Source: Actinomycetospora sp. NBRC 106378
GTDB taxonomy: Bacteria > Actinomycetota > Actinomycetes > Mycobacteriales > Pseudonocardiaceae
Direction of reading: 5' to 3'
Assembly: GCF_030269685.1 (NCBI RefSeq)
Contig: NZ_BSTT01000001.1
Coordinates: 310,001-374,000 of the forward strand
DNA length: 64,000 bases
Shown here: positions 54,577-63,300 of the stretch, piece after piece
Position numbering within the stretch: the stretch's first letter is position 1
How the letters are laid out: each line of letters begins with the position of its first letter
Program-made: the position numbers and the translations under genes
Notes under the pieces: model-generated
Told to the model about the DNA's origin: nothing
The model's input: the letters and a program-made list of their open reading frames with translations, nothing else
The model's database searches: none

Positions 54577-55791
54577 ATGAGCGGGGCTACCACCAAGGAC
54601 GGGACGGACCTCGCCGCCGTCGCGCGGGGCGCGTGGGAGACCAGGCCCGCCCGCCGCCACGAGGACACGAGGATCGCCGGGGTCGCAGGTGCGATCGCCC
54701 GGCGCTACGACCTCGACCCGACACTGGTGCGGATCGCGTTCGTCGTCTGGGCGATCGTCGGCGGCGGACTCCTGCTCTACCTGCTGGGCTGGCTGGTGCT
54801 GCCCGCCGATCCGGCCGACCCGCCCCGCCGGGACCGGGCCGTCGGCCGCGGCCGGGGCGCGCCGGTGCTGGTCGTCATCGCGACGGTCGTCGTCGGGATC
54901 GCCACCATCGGCAACGCCACCGGCGGCCGCGTGGTCACGTTCGTCGCGCTGGCCCTGGCCGCGGTGACGCTCTACGTGCTGCACACCTCCCGCGCCGACC
55001 TCGGGGTGCCCGGGACGCCCGGGGTGCGGCCGGCCGTCGCCGTCGACCTCGGGGCGCCGGTGGAGTGGGACGCGCTGGGTGCCGACCCGAAGGCGTGGGC
55101 CTACCCCGCGCCGGAGCCGGCACCGACCCGACGTCGGGACCGGGACACCGCGGCGCGGGAGCCGCGCCGCCGCGGGGTGCTGACCCCGGTGACCCTCGCG
55201 CTGGCGCTGGTCGCCGCGGGCCTCGCCGCGGTCGGGCTGCTGCTCGGCGTCCCCGGGGTGACCGGGGCGTGGATCCCGGCGGCCGCGCTCGCCGTCGTCG
55301 GGCTCGGGCTCGTCGTCGCGGGGCTGCGTGGTCGGCCGCGGCGCGGCCTCGTGTTCGTCGCGATCCCCCTCGTCCTCGCGACCGTGTTCGGCGCCTACGC
55401 CACCACCCACCCCGTCGACACCGGCGACGGGTTCGTCGGGGACCAGCGCGGGGTGGGCGACCTCGTCGCGACGCCGCTGACGGCCGCCCAGGTCCAGCCC
55501 GGCTACCGCACCGGGTTCGGCGACCTCACCCTCGACCTGTCCCGCACGGCCCCCGGCGCCCCGATCCGGACCACGGTCGAGTCGGGGGCCGGGGACATCA
55601 CCGTGACCGTCCCCGCGACCGCGGACGTCACGGTGACCTGCGCCAACGGGCTCGGCGACGTCGACTGCCTCGGGCGTTCCGGCGACGACGTGACGCGCCT
55701 GGTCGACCTCGGGCCGGACGGCCCGGGCGGGCAGGTCATCGACCTCACCGTCCGCAACGGCGCGGGTGACCTGGCGGTGCGTCGTGGCTGA
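54577..55791 (+). CDS. PspC-domain membrane protein with LiaF-like C-terminal domain
   Basis: 404 residues. The PspC domain (DTRIAGVAGAIARRYDLDPT, then VRIAFVVWAIVGGGLLLYLL) covers about residues 28-75. Further helices lie near 90-130 and 205-275. A C-terminal beta-rich domain (YRTGFGDLTLDLSRTAPG, VESGAGDITVTVPATADVTV, VRNGAGDLAVRRG) resembles the LiaF/DUF4097 toast-rack fold used in antibiotic and envelope sensing. ATG 54577 has GAGAGG upstream. Divergent from the PspC-type kinase, so it is probably part of the same stress circuit, either as sensor partner or target. Confidence 0.85.
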   Translation: MSGATTKDGTDLAAVARGAWETRPARRHEDTRIAGVAGAIARRYDLDPTLVRIAFVVWAIVGGGLLLYLLGWLVLPADPADPPRRDRAVGRGRGAPVLVVIATVVVGIATIGNATGGRVVTFVALALAAVTLYVLHTSRADLGVPGTPGVRPAVAVDLGAPVEWDALGADPKAWAYPAPEPAPTRRRDRDTAAREPRRRGVLTPVTLALALVAAGLAAVGLLLGVPGVTGAWIPAAALAVVGLGLVVAGLRGRPRRGLVFVAIPLVLATVFGAYATTHPVDTGDGFVGDQRGVGDLVATPLTAAQVQPGYRTGFGDLTLDLSRTAPGAPIRTTVESGAGDITVTVPATADVTVTCANGLGDVDCLGRSGDDVTRLVDLGPDGPGGQVIDLTVRNGAGDLAVRRG

Positions 55792-56050
55792 GTCCGGGTA
55801 CGACCCGCGGGCCTGGGCGACCCCGACCGACGCGCCCACCATCCACCCGGACGCCGCGCAGCCCGGCACCACCACGTCGAGGCGCCGACGCGACCCGATC
55901 GCCCTGCTGGTCGGCCTCATCTGCCTCGTCCTCGCGGGGCTGGCGATGGCCAGCCCGGCGACGCTGGTCGCGGTGGACCCGCGCTGGGTCCTGGCGGGGG
56001 CCGCCGTCGTGATCGGGGGCGGGGCGCTGTTGTGCGCTGCGCGCAGGTGA
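55784..56050 (+). CDS. Small two-helix membrane protein
   Basis: 88 residues. A polar start (VAESGYDPRAWATPTDAPTI) leads to a basic patch and two membrane helices (PIALLVGLICLVLAGLAMAS, WVLAGAAVVIGGGALLCAA). GTG 55784 overlaps the PspC gene's end by 8 bases, so it is co-translated with that gene and probably part of the same envelope-stress unit. No family recognised. Confidence 0.72.
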   Translation: MAESGYDPRAWATPTDAPTIHPDAAQPGTTTSRRRRDPIALLVGLICLVLAGLAMASPATLVAVDPRWVLAGAAVVIGGGALLCAARR

Positions 56051-56087
56051 GCACTAATCCGTGTCTGGACACGGATTTCTGCTCACC
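56046..56087. promoter_or_regulatory. 42-bp interrupted palindrome before the amidohydrolase gene
   Basis: GGTGAGCA-ctaa-TCCGTGTC-tg-GACACGGA-tttc-TGCTCACC: two nested pairs of perfect 8-bp arms. It overlaps the stop codon of the preceding gene and ends 15 bases before TTG 56103. It can act as a terminator hairpin for the PspC unit or as an operator for the amidohydrolase gene. Confidence 0.75.
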
Positions 56088-56102
56088 CGGCCGGAGGCCA
56101 CC

Positions 56103-57731
56103 TTGCGGATCGACCTGCACCTGCACGACGCCGCCGTCCTGACCCTCGACGGTGACGGCCTCGGCCGTCCCGCCCGCGGACTGGCGATCCACGGCGGGCG
56201 GGTGCTCGCCGTTCTCGACGACGGGTCGCTGCCGGCCGGCTGGTCCGCGGTGCGGACCGTCGGCTGCGGCGGCGCGACGGTGGTGCCGGGCTTCGGCGAC
56301 GCCCACAACCACATGGCGTGGTTCGGGCAGACGCTCGCCGAGATCGACCTGTCGGGGGCCCGGAGCCTCGACGAGGTCTACGCCCTGGTCGCGGAGCGCG
56401 CGGCGACGGTCGGGCCCGACGAGTTCGTCGTCGGCTCCGGCTACGACGACGTCGTGCTCGGCGGGTCCCCGCACCACGCGGCGCTGGACCGGGCCGCCGG
56501 CGGGCGCCCCGTCCGCCTGCAGCACCGGTCCGGCCACGTCTGCGCCGCGTCGACCGCGGCCCTGCGGCAGGCGGGCATCCTCGGCGGCACGGCGGTGGTC
56601 CCCGAGGGCGGGAAGGTGGTGCTCGACGACGCGGGCGAGCCGACCGGCGTCGTCGAGGAGGCCGCGCAGCCGCTGATCGCCGACCTCATGCGGCCCTACC
56701 CGGTCGACGACGTCGCCGCCGCCCTCGGCCGGGCGTCGCGGGTGTACGCCGAGCAGGGCCTCACCCACGTCACCGAGTGCGGCATCGCCGGCGGCTTCAT
56801 GGGCCGCACCCCGCGCGAGCTCGCCGCCTACCAGGCCGCGCGGGACGCGGACCTGCTGCTCCAGCGGGTCGTGGTCATGCCGGTGGACGCCGCCCTGCAC
56901 GAGGTCCCGGGTGGTGACGGCGTCGGGCTCGACCTCGGGGTGCGCACCGGCTTCGGCGACGACCGGCTCCGGCTCGGACCCATGAAGATCTTCTTCGACG
57001 GCGCCCTGAGCTCGCGCACCGCGGCGATGAGCGAGCCGTTCGGCGACCGCGACCACGCCGGCTACTACCAGGACGACCCCGAGCACATGCACGCGATGGT
57101 CGTCGGCGCCCACCTCGCGGGGTGGACGGTCGCCGCGCACGCGATCGGCGACCGCGCCGTCGCCGCCGCGCTCGACGCCTTCGCCGACGCGCAGTCGCGC
57201 CTCCCCCGCCCGACCGTCCGGCACCGGATCGAGCACGCCGGCGTCGTCACCGACGAGGGGGTCGAACGCTTCGCCGCCCTCGGGATCACGCCGGTACCCC
57301 AGGCGCGGTTCCTGGTCGAGATCGGCGACTCGATGGTCCTCGCGGTCGGCCACGCCCGCGCCGACCTGCTCTACCGGCACGCGTCGTTCCTCCGCGCCGG
57401 GGTCCGCGTCCCCGCGTCCTCCGACCGCCCCTGCGTCGGGGACGGGCACCCGCTGCGCACGATGGCCGCGATGGTGACCAGGCGCTCGTCGTCCGGTCGC
57501 CTCATCGGCCCGGAGGAGCGCGTCGACCCCGTCACGGCGCTCCGCTCGCTGACCGTCGACACCGCCTGGATCGCCGGCGACGAGGCCTCCCGCGGGGTGC
57601 TCGCGCCCGGCTTCCACGCCGACCTCGTCGTGCTCGGTGACGACATCACCGCCCTGGACCCCGACCGCATCGGCGACGTCGAGGTGGTGGCCACGATGGT
57701 GGGCGGGGAGTGGACGCACTCCCGCCTCTGA
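56103..57731 (+). CDS. YtcJ-like amidohydrolase (amidohydrolase family 3)
   Basis: 542 residues, metal-dependent hydrolase. GDAHNHMAWFGQ is the first metal-binding HxH-type motif, MKIFFDGALSSRTAAMSEPF is a family-3 hallmark, AAHAIGDRAVAAALDAF and RHRIEHAGVVTDEGVERF carry further ligands, and SSDRPCVGDGHPLRTMAAMV the late Asp. Members act as amidases or deacylases; the substrate here is unknown. TTG 56103 is chosen: GGAGG lies 5 bases upstream and the in-frame GTG at 56061 falls inside the large palindrome with no ribosome site. Confidence 0.88.
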   Translation: MRIDLHLHDAAVLTLDGDGLGRPARGLAIHGGRVLAVLDDGSLPAGWSAVRTVGCGGATVVPGFGDAHNHMAWFGQTLAEIDLSGARSLDEVYALVAERAATVGPDEFVVGSGYDDVVLGGSPHHAALDRAAGGRPVRLQHRSGHVCAASTAALRQAGILGGTAVVPEGGKVVLDDAGEPTGVVEEAAQPLIADLMRPYPVDDVAAALGRASRVYAEQGLTHVTECGIAGGFMGRTPRELAAYQAARDADLLLQRVVVMPVDAALHEVPGGDGVGLDLGVRTGFGDDRLRLGPMKIFFDGALSSRTAAMSEPFGDRDHAGYYQDDPEHMHAMVVGAHLAGWTVAAHAIGDRAVAAALDAFADAQSRLPRPTVRHRIEHAGVVTDEGVERFAALGITPVPQARFLVEIGDSMVLAVGHARADLLYRHASFLRAGVRVPASSDRPCVGDGHPLRTMAAMVTRRSSSGRLIGPEERVDPVTALRSLTVDTAWIAGDEASRGVLAPGFHADLVVLGDDITALDPDRIGDVEVVATMVGGEWTHSRL

Positions 57732-57741
57732 CCCGACCTCC

Positions 57742-57793
57742 GTGGCAGGAAAGCGTCGTTGCTGTCATCCAGTGGCAGGAATTCCGCATCGTC
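57742..57793 (+). repeat. 52-bp interspersed repeat, copy B
   Basis: Begins GTGGCAGGAAAGCGTCGTTG and ends CGCATCGTC, with the internal second GTGGCAGG at +31. It sits in the short gap between the amidohydrolase stop and the converging FAD monooxygenase stop. With copy C it forms a pair of inverted repeats flanking the monooxygenase gene, GTGGCAGG ends outward. Confidence 0.88.
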
Positions 57794-57820
57794 GCAGGTC
57801 CGAGGCGACCAGACCCGTCG

Positions 57821-59008
57821 TCAGGGACCCGCGATGGCCGGCACGGGAGGCGCCATCGGCACCCGCGAGCGGCGGGCCGCGAGCTTCGAGAAGCCGGGGA
57901 TCGCGCAGAGCACGCGCAGGACGGTCGGCGGGCCGGTGACCCCCGCGGCGTTGCGCTGCGCCGCCGCCCGCTCGGTGCGCACCTGCCGGCGCTGCTCGTT
58001 CTCGACGGCGGGTCGGCGCCGGCGCTCGAGCTCGGCCGGGTCCTGACCGGTGACGACGAGGTTGGCCAGCTCGGCGGCGTCGGCCAGCGCGAGGTTGATG
58101 CCGTTGCCGCCGACGGGACTGACCACGTGCGCGGCGTCCCCGAGCAGGACCAGGCCGGGCTGCGACCACGTCTCGACCGTCGTGATCCGGACCGGCAGCA
58201 GCGTGAGGTCGTTGACCGACCGCACCGCCTCCCGCACCCGGTCGACCAGCCACGGCAGCACCGTCCCGAGGGCGTCGACCAGCGGCTCGACCCCCGCCTC
58301 CCGCACCTCGGGGAAGGTCCCGGCCGGGATCGACCAGCCCAGCTGCCACTGCCCGGTGCCCTGGTCGAGCAGGGCGATCGTGCCGCCGGGGCGGGCGAAG
58401 AGGTCGAGACCGGACGACGGAGGGTCGTCGTCGTGCTGGTCCACCGCGGCCCACAGCAGGTCGAGGCTCGCTCCCAGCTCGGTGGCCCCGATCCCGGCCG
58501 CGGCCCGGACCTTCGACGAGCGGCCGTCGGCGCCGACGACGAGGTCGGCCGCGAGCTCGTGCGGCTCGCCGTCGACGGTGTAACGGACGCCGGTCACGCG
58601 CTCGCCGTCGCGGAGCAGGTCGCTGAAGCGGGCCCCCACCCGCACGGTCGCGCCGAACCCGATCGCGCGCTCGGCCAGCCACGGCAGGAACCGGGCCTGC
58701 GGGATGAGCGCGTAGAAGGGGAACCGCGTCGAGGCGCCCCGGTAGTCGACCAGCCGGTAGGTCCGCTCGGGGGTGTGCCAGCGGAAGGCGTCGGAGCGGG
58801 TGTGGGGCACCTCGGCGAGCAGGTCGCGCGCGAGCCCCAGGTCGTCGAGGTACTCCAGCACGCCGGGCGCCAGGGTGTCGCCGCGGAAGCGCCGCGCGAA
58901 GTCGTGCCGCGCCTCGAGCAGCGTCACCTCCATCCCGCCCCGGGCGAGCAGGTACGTCAGCAGCACCCCGCCCGGTCCACCGCCGACGACCACCACGCGC
59001 GTTCCCAT
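57821..59008 (-). CDS. FAD-dependent aromatic-ring-type monooxygenase
   Basis: 395 residues, group A flavoprotein monooxygenase (PheA/UbiH/MhpA-like). VVVVGGGPGGVLLTYLLARG is the FAD Rossmann motif, DLVVGADGRSSKVRAAAG the DG motif, and GLVLLGDAAHVVSPVGGNGI the GD motif with NLALADAAELANLV after it. The substrate is unknown; members hydroxylate phenols, polyketides or antibiotics such as rifampicin and tetracycline. ATG 59008 is chosen. Just upstream, TCTTGATGGCCAAGA (low GC, symmetric CTTG/CAAG) could be a regulator site. The gene is flanked by inverted copies of the 52-bp repeat. Confidence 0.88.
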   Translation of the reverse strand: MGTRVVVVGGGPGGVLLTYLLARGGMEVTLLEARHDFARRFRGDTLAPGVLEYLDDLGLARDLLAEVPHTRSDAFRWHTPERTYRLVDYRGASTRFPFYALIPQARFLPWLAERAIGFGATVRVGARFSDLLRDGERVTGVRYTVDGEPHELAADLVVGADGRSSKVRAAAGIGATELGASLDLLWAAVDQHDDDPPSSGLDLFARPGGTIALLDQGTGQWQLGWSIPAGTFPEVREAGVEPLVDALGTVLPWLVDRVREAVRSVNDLTLLPVRITTVETWSQPGLVLLGDAAHVVSPVGGNGINLALADAAELANLVVTGQDPAELERRRRPAVENEQRRQVRTERAAAQRNAAGVTGPPTVLRVLCAIPGFSKLAARRSRVPMAPPVPAIAGP

Positions 59009-59049
59009 GGACCCAGAATATCTCTTGATGGCCAAGATAAACCCGGATC

Positions 59050-59101
59050 GACGATGTGGCGTTCCTGCCACGGGATGACAGCAACGACGCTTTCCTGCCA
59101 C
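59050..59101 (-). repeat. 52-bp interspersed repeat, copy C (inverted)
   Basis: Reverse complement begins GTGGCAGGAAAGCGTCGTTG and ends CACATCGTC; it differs from copies A and B at 4 of 52 positions each. It lies about 40 bases upstream of the monooxygenase start, filling nearly all the space to the aminotransferase stop at 59109. Confidence 0.88.
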
Positions 59102-59108
59102 ACGGGCC

Positions 59109-60230
59109 CTAGAGCTTCCGCAACCGCAGCAACGCGTCCGCGAGCACCTCGTCCCGCTTGCAGCACGCGAAGCGGACCTGCGTCCCGACCCCGTCCGGCG
59201 ACGCGTGGAACACCTGGTTCGGCACCGCCGCGACACCGACGCGCGCCGGCAGGGAGCGGCAGAACTCCAGCGAGTCCGTCTCGCCCAGCGGGGCGATGTC
59301 CGCCGTGACGAAGTAGGTCGCCTTCGAGTGGTAGACCTCGAGGCCCAGGTCGCGCAGCCCGTCGGTGAGCAGGTCGCGCTTGCGCTGCAGGTCGTGGGCC
59401 AACGAGGTGAACCGCTCGTCGGGCAGCTCCAGGCCGACCGCCACCGCGTGCTGCAGCGGCGTCCCGGAGGCGAACGAGAACCACTGCTTGACGCCGAGCA
59501 CCTTCTCGATCAGCTCGGCGGGCCCGGTCGCCCAGCCGATCTTCCACCCGGTGACCGAGAACGTCTTGCCCGCCGACGAGACCGTGATGGTCCGCTCCGC
59601 CATCCCCGGCAGGGTGCTGATGGGGATGTGCACCTCGTCGTCGAAGAGCAGGTGCTCGTAGACCTCGTCGGTGATGACGATCAGGTCGTGCTCGATCGCG
59701 ACCGCGGCCACCGCCTCGAGCTCGGCGCGGGAGAGCACCGCCCCGGTCGGGTTGTGGGGCGAGTTCAGCAGGATGACCTTCGACCGCTCCGTGACCGCCG
59801 CGCGGAGCAGCTCCGGGTCGAGCCGGTAGTCCGGGGCACTGATCCGCACGGGCACCAGGGACGCCCCGACCAGCACCGACGCCGCCTGGTAGAGGTCGTA
59901 GAACGGCTCGAGGGCGATCACCTCGTCGCCCGCGCCGACGAGGGCCACCAGCGCCGACGACAGCGCCTCCGACGCCCCGGCGCACACCACGACCTGCGAG
60001 GCCGGGTCGAGGTCGAGCCCGTAGAACCGCTTCTGGTGGGCGCAGATCGCCTCCCGCAGCGCGGGGACGCCGACCGCCGGCGGGTACTGGTTCAGCCCCC
60101 GGTGCATCGCGGCGACGGCGGCGTCGACGACCTCCAGCGGGCCGGGCGTGTCCGGGAAGCCCTGGCCGAGGTTGATCGCGTCGTACTGCACGGCGAGCGC
60201 GGACATCTCGGAGAAGATCGTCGTCGCCAA
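59109..60230 (-). CDS. Class I/II PLP aminotransferase (DapC/kynurenine aminotransferase type)
   Basis: 373 residues. INLGQGFPDTPGPLEVVDAA, AGASEALSSALVALVGAGDE, ILLNSPHNPTGAVLSRAELE, DEVYEHLLFDD and SSAGKTFSVTGWKIGW (the Lys near 221 binds PLP), with QVRFACCKRDEVL at the end. This set fits the group annotated in actinobacteria as N-succinyldiaminopimelate aminotransferase DapC and also kynurenine/glutamine transaminases; the choice cannot be made from sequence alone. TTG 60230 is preferred because GGAGG lies exactly 5 bases upstream; GTG 60254 is in frame but lacks a site. Confidence 0.88.
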   Translation of the reverse strand: MATTIFSEMSALAVQYDAINLGQGFPDTPGPLEVVDAAVAAMHRGLNQYPPAVGVPALREAICAHQKRFYGLDLDPASQVVVCAGASEALSSALVALVGAGDEVIALEPFYDLYQAASVLVGASLVPVRISAPDYRLDPELLRAAVTERSKVILLNSPHNPTGAVLSRAELEAVAAVAIEHDLIVITDEVYEHLLFDDEVHIPISTLPGMAERTITVSSAGKTFSVTGWKIGWATGPAELIEKVLGVKQWFSFASGTPLQHAVAVGLELPDERFTSLAHDLQRKRDLLTDGLRDLGLEVYHSKATYFVTADIAPLGETDSLEFCRSLPARVGVAAVPNQVFHASPDGVGTQVRFACCKRDEVLADALLRLRKL

Positions 60231-60300
60231 GGTGACCTCCGGTCTCGTGAGCACTGTCCGGAGCCATAGCACCAGAAAGTGCCCACGAGCGCGCAGCGCC

Positions 60301-63300
60301 CTACACCACCGCGGTCTCCCCCCAGATGTCCTCCAGGTAGCGCCCCTGGGCCCGCAGCCCGTCGAACCAGGCCTGCGCGTCGGCCTCGCCCGCCCCGGTG
60401 TGCGCCCGGAACACCTCGGCGACGGCGGCCCGCACGCCCGGCGCCATCGTCGCCGCGTTCCCGCAGACGTAGACCACCGCGTCCTGGGAGAGCAGCGACC
60501 ACACCGCGTCGGCCTCGTCGAGGAGGGCCTGCTGGACGTAGCGGCGGGGCTTCCCCGCGGTCCGCGAGCACGCGGTGACCAGCCGGGCGACCCCGTCCTT
60601 GTCGTAGCGGGCGAGCTCGTCGGCGTAGAGCAGGTCGTCGTCGGCGTCGCGGCACCCGAGGACCAGCAGCGACTCCGCGACGGGCACGCCCTGCGCGGCG
60701 AGCGCGCCCCGTTCCTGCAGGAAGCCCCGGAACGGCGCCATCCCGGTCCCCGCGCCGACCATGATCATCGGTCGGTGCGGGTTCTCCGGCGGCCGGAACG
60801 CGATCGAGGGCTCGCGCACCAGGCAGAACACCGTGCCGCCCTCGGGGACCGCCGCGAGGTGGGTCGAGGCCGTGCCGCGGTACCGGCCCTCCCCGGAGCG
60901 CGCGGGCTCGTCGAGGACCCCCACCGTCAGGGCCGCGTCGTCGGTCACCGCGGGCGCCGAGGAGATCGAGTAGTACCGCGGCCGCAGCGCCGGGAGCAGG
61001 TCGAGGAACTCCGCGAACTCCATGCCCGCCGACGGGTGGCGTTCGCACAGCTCGAGCAGCGTGACGCGCGGCCGGGCGACCTCGGCCCGGTAGCGGTCGC
61101 CGTCCGCGACGACCGCGGTGAGGTCGTCCCGCTCCGGGCCGGGCGGCAGCGAGGCCGCCAGCGCCGTGAGCTGCGGGCGGGTCGCGACGTCCTGCAGCTC
61201 CACGCAGCCCGCGAGGATGCCGAGCAGCGGGTACGGCTCGCCGGTGGGCAGGTGCGTCGGCGCGCCGCCGGTGGCCTCGATCGACACGTACTGCCCGGCG
61301 TCGAGCCCGAACCGCGCGATCACGCGGTTCAGCAGCGAGACGTCGTTGCGGGGCAGCACCCCGAGGTGGTCCCCGGTCCGGTAGGTCGTACCCGCGGGGA
61401 GCGCGAGCTCGACGTGGCGCACCGAGCGTCCGCCGGGGGCATCGGCCCGCGCCGTCAGCTCCCGATTCGCGACGACGGTGGCCGGGACCGCCGCGAACGA
61501 GCGCACCACCGGCGAGACGCTGCGCCGGTTCTCCACCGACACGCGCAGGCGCGGTCCGCCGGCCACCGCCGCCGCGTCGGCCGCCGCGACCCCGCACGCC
61601 GTGCCGAGCGCGTCCCACAGCCCGGCGTACCAGTCGTGGAACTGGCCGTCGAAGTCGCCGCGGGCGTCACCCTCGCCCCGGGGGTGCACCCGCGTGGCGC
61701 CCGCGGCCTCGAGGCGTTCGTCGACCAGGGTCGGGATCGCCTGGTAGGTCGAGGCCCAGTCCCGGTTGCCGCACCCGAAGACCGTGTACCTCACGCCCGG
61801 GGCCGACGCGCGCGGACCCCGCACCCAGTCGCAGAACGCGGCCGCGTTGTCCGGCGGCATCCCGTTGTACGAGGCCGTCACGACGACGACGGCGCCCTCG
61901 GTCGGCAGGTCCGCCGCGGACGGCGACGCCTCCCCCATCCGCACCGCACCGACCCGGTCGTCGAGGGGTGCCACCGTCGTCGCCCAGCCGCGGTCGGTGC
62001 CGTCGCGGGCGATGCGCAGGGCGATCTCCTCGGCCGCGCCGAGGTTGGAGCCGAACAGCACCAGCAGCGGGGTCCCGTGCCGGTCCCCGACGACGGGGGC
62101 GGACGCGGCTGCTGCCGCCGGCTCGGACACGGCCACCGGCGGCGTCCCGACGGGCCCGCTGCGCGTCCGCCCCGGCCGGGGCCGCACCTGGATGGTGAGC
62201 CCGTCCGGCTTCAGCGTCAGGCTCTCCTTGATCTTCAGCCGGTAGTTCGCGTGATCCACCAGTTCGAAGCGCTGCAGCACCATGGCGAGCACGAGGATGG
62301 CCTCCTGCAGCGCGAACTGGCGCCCGATGCAGGCCCGGACCCCCGAGCCGAACGGCTTGTACGCGCTCGGCGGCCGCCCGGCGGCCCGCTCCGGGGCGAA
62401 GTGGTCGGGGTTGAACTCCCAGGCGTCGTCGCCCCAGACGTCGGTGTTGCGGTGCAGGGCGATCGACGCCGCGATGATCGGGGTGCCGGCCCGGAACTCG
62501 TAGCCGCCGACCGTGGTGTCCACGAGCGGCTGCCGGGTGAACGCGGGCGCGGTGGGCCACAGCCGCAGGGTGTCCTCGAGGATCTGCGTGACGTACCCGA
62601 GCTTCCCGATCTGGGCGGCCGTGGGGACGGCCGACAGATCGGTGCCGAGGACCTCGTCCACCTCGGCCTGCGCCCGGGCGACCACCTCGGGCGCCTTGAG
62701 CAGGTAGGAGATCGCGAACGAGAGCAGGCCGCTGGTCGTCTCGTGGCCGGCGATGAGGAACGTGATGCACTGCGAGACGATGTTGTGGTCGGGCAGCGGG
62801 TTCCCGGCCTTGTCGGTGCCCGTCAGCATGTGGCCCAGCAGGTCCTCGCCCGGTTCCCCCGAGGACCGCCGCTCGTCGAGAATGGTCCGCACGGTGTCCG
62901 ACATGAAGCGCATGTCGGCGAGGAGCTTCCGCTCGGCGCCGCGGCGCAGCCGCACCATCGCCGGGGGCATCCGCTGCCGGGCCTGGCTCTCGTTCAGCGC
63001 GCTCATCATCGCGTCGACGAACGGGTGCTGGGAGTCGCGGTAGAACGAGTTGAACCGGTAGCCGAAGCCGCAGAGCGCGATCGTGTCGAGGGTCAACCGC
63101 GTCATGTCGGCGGTGACGTCGACCGCCTCGCCCGGGTTCAGCCGCTCCCACTTGAGCAGCAGCTGCTCGGCGATGTCGACCATCATCGGCACGTAGGCGC
63201 GGATCGCCCGCTGCGAGAAGGCGGGCAGCAGGATGTCGTGCGCGCTGCGCCACAGCGGGTCGTCGGAGTCGGCCGTGAACAGGCCCGCCGACTCCTGGCT

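Noticed and set aside
56061-56102. GTG 56061 as the amidohydrolase start
   Set aside because: It lies in the middle of the 42-bp palindrome with no ribosome site, whereas TTG 56103 has GGAGG at 5 bases.
57742-59101. Classical insertion sequence or transposon
   Set aside because: Inverted repeats exist, but there is no transposase and no target-site duplication (flanks acctcc and acgggc differ).
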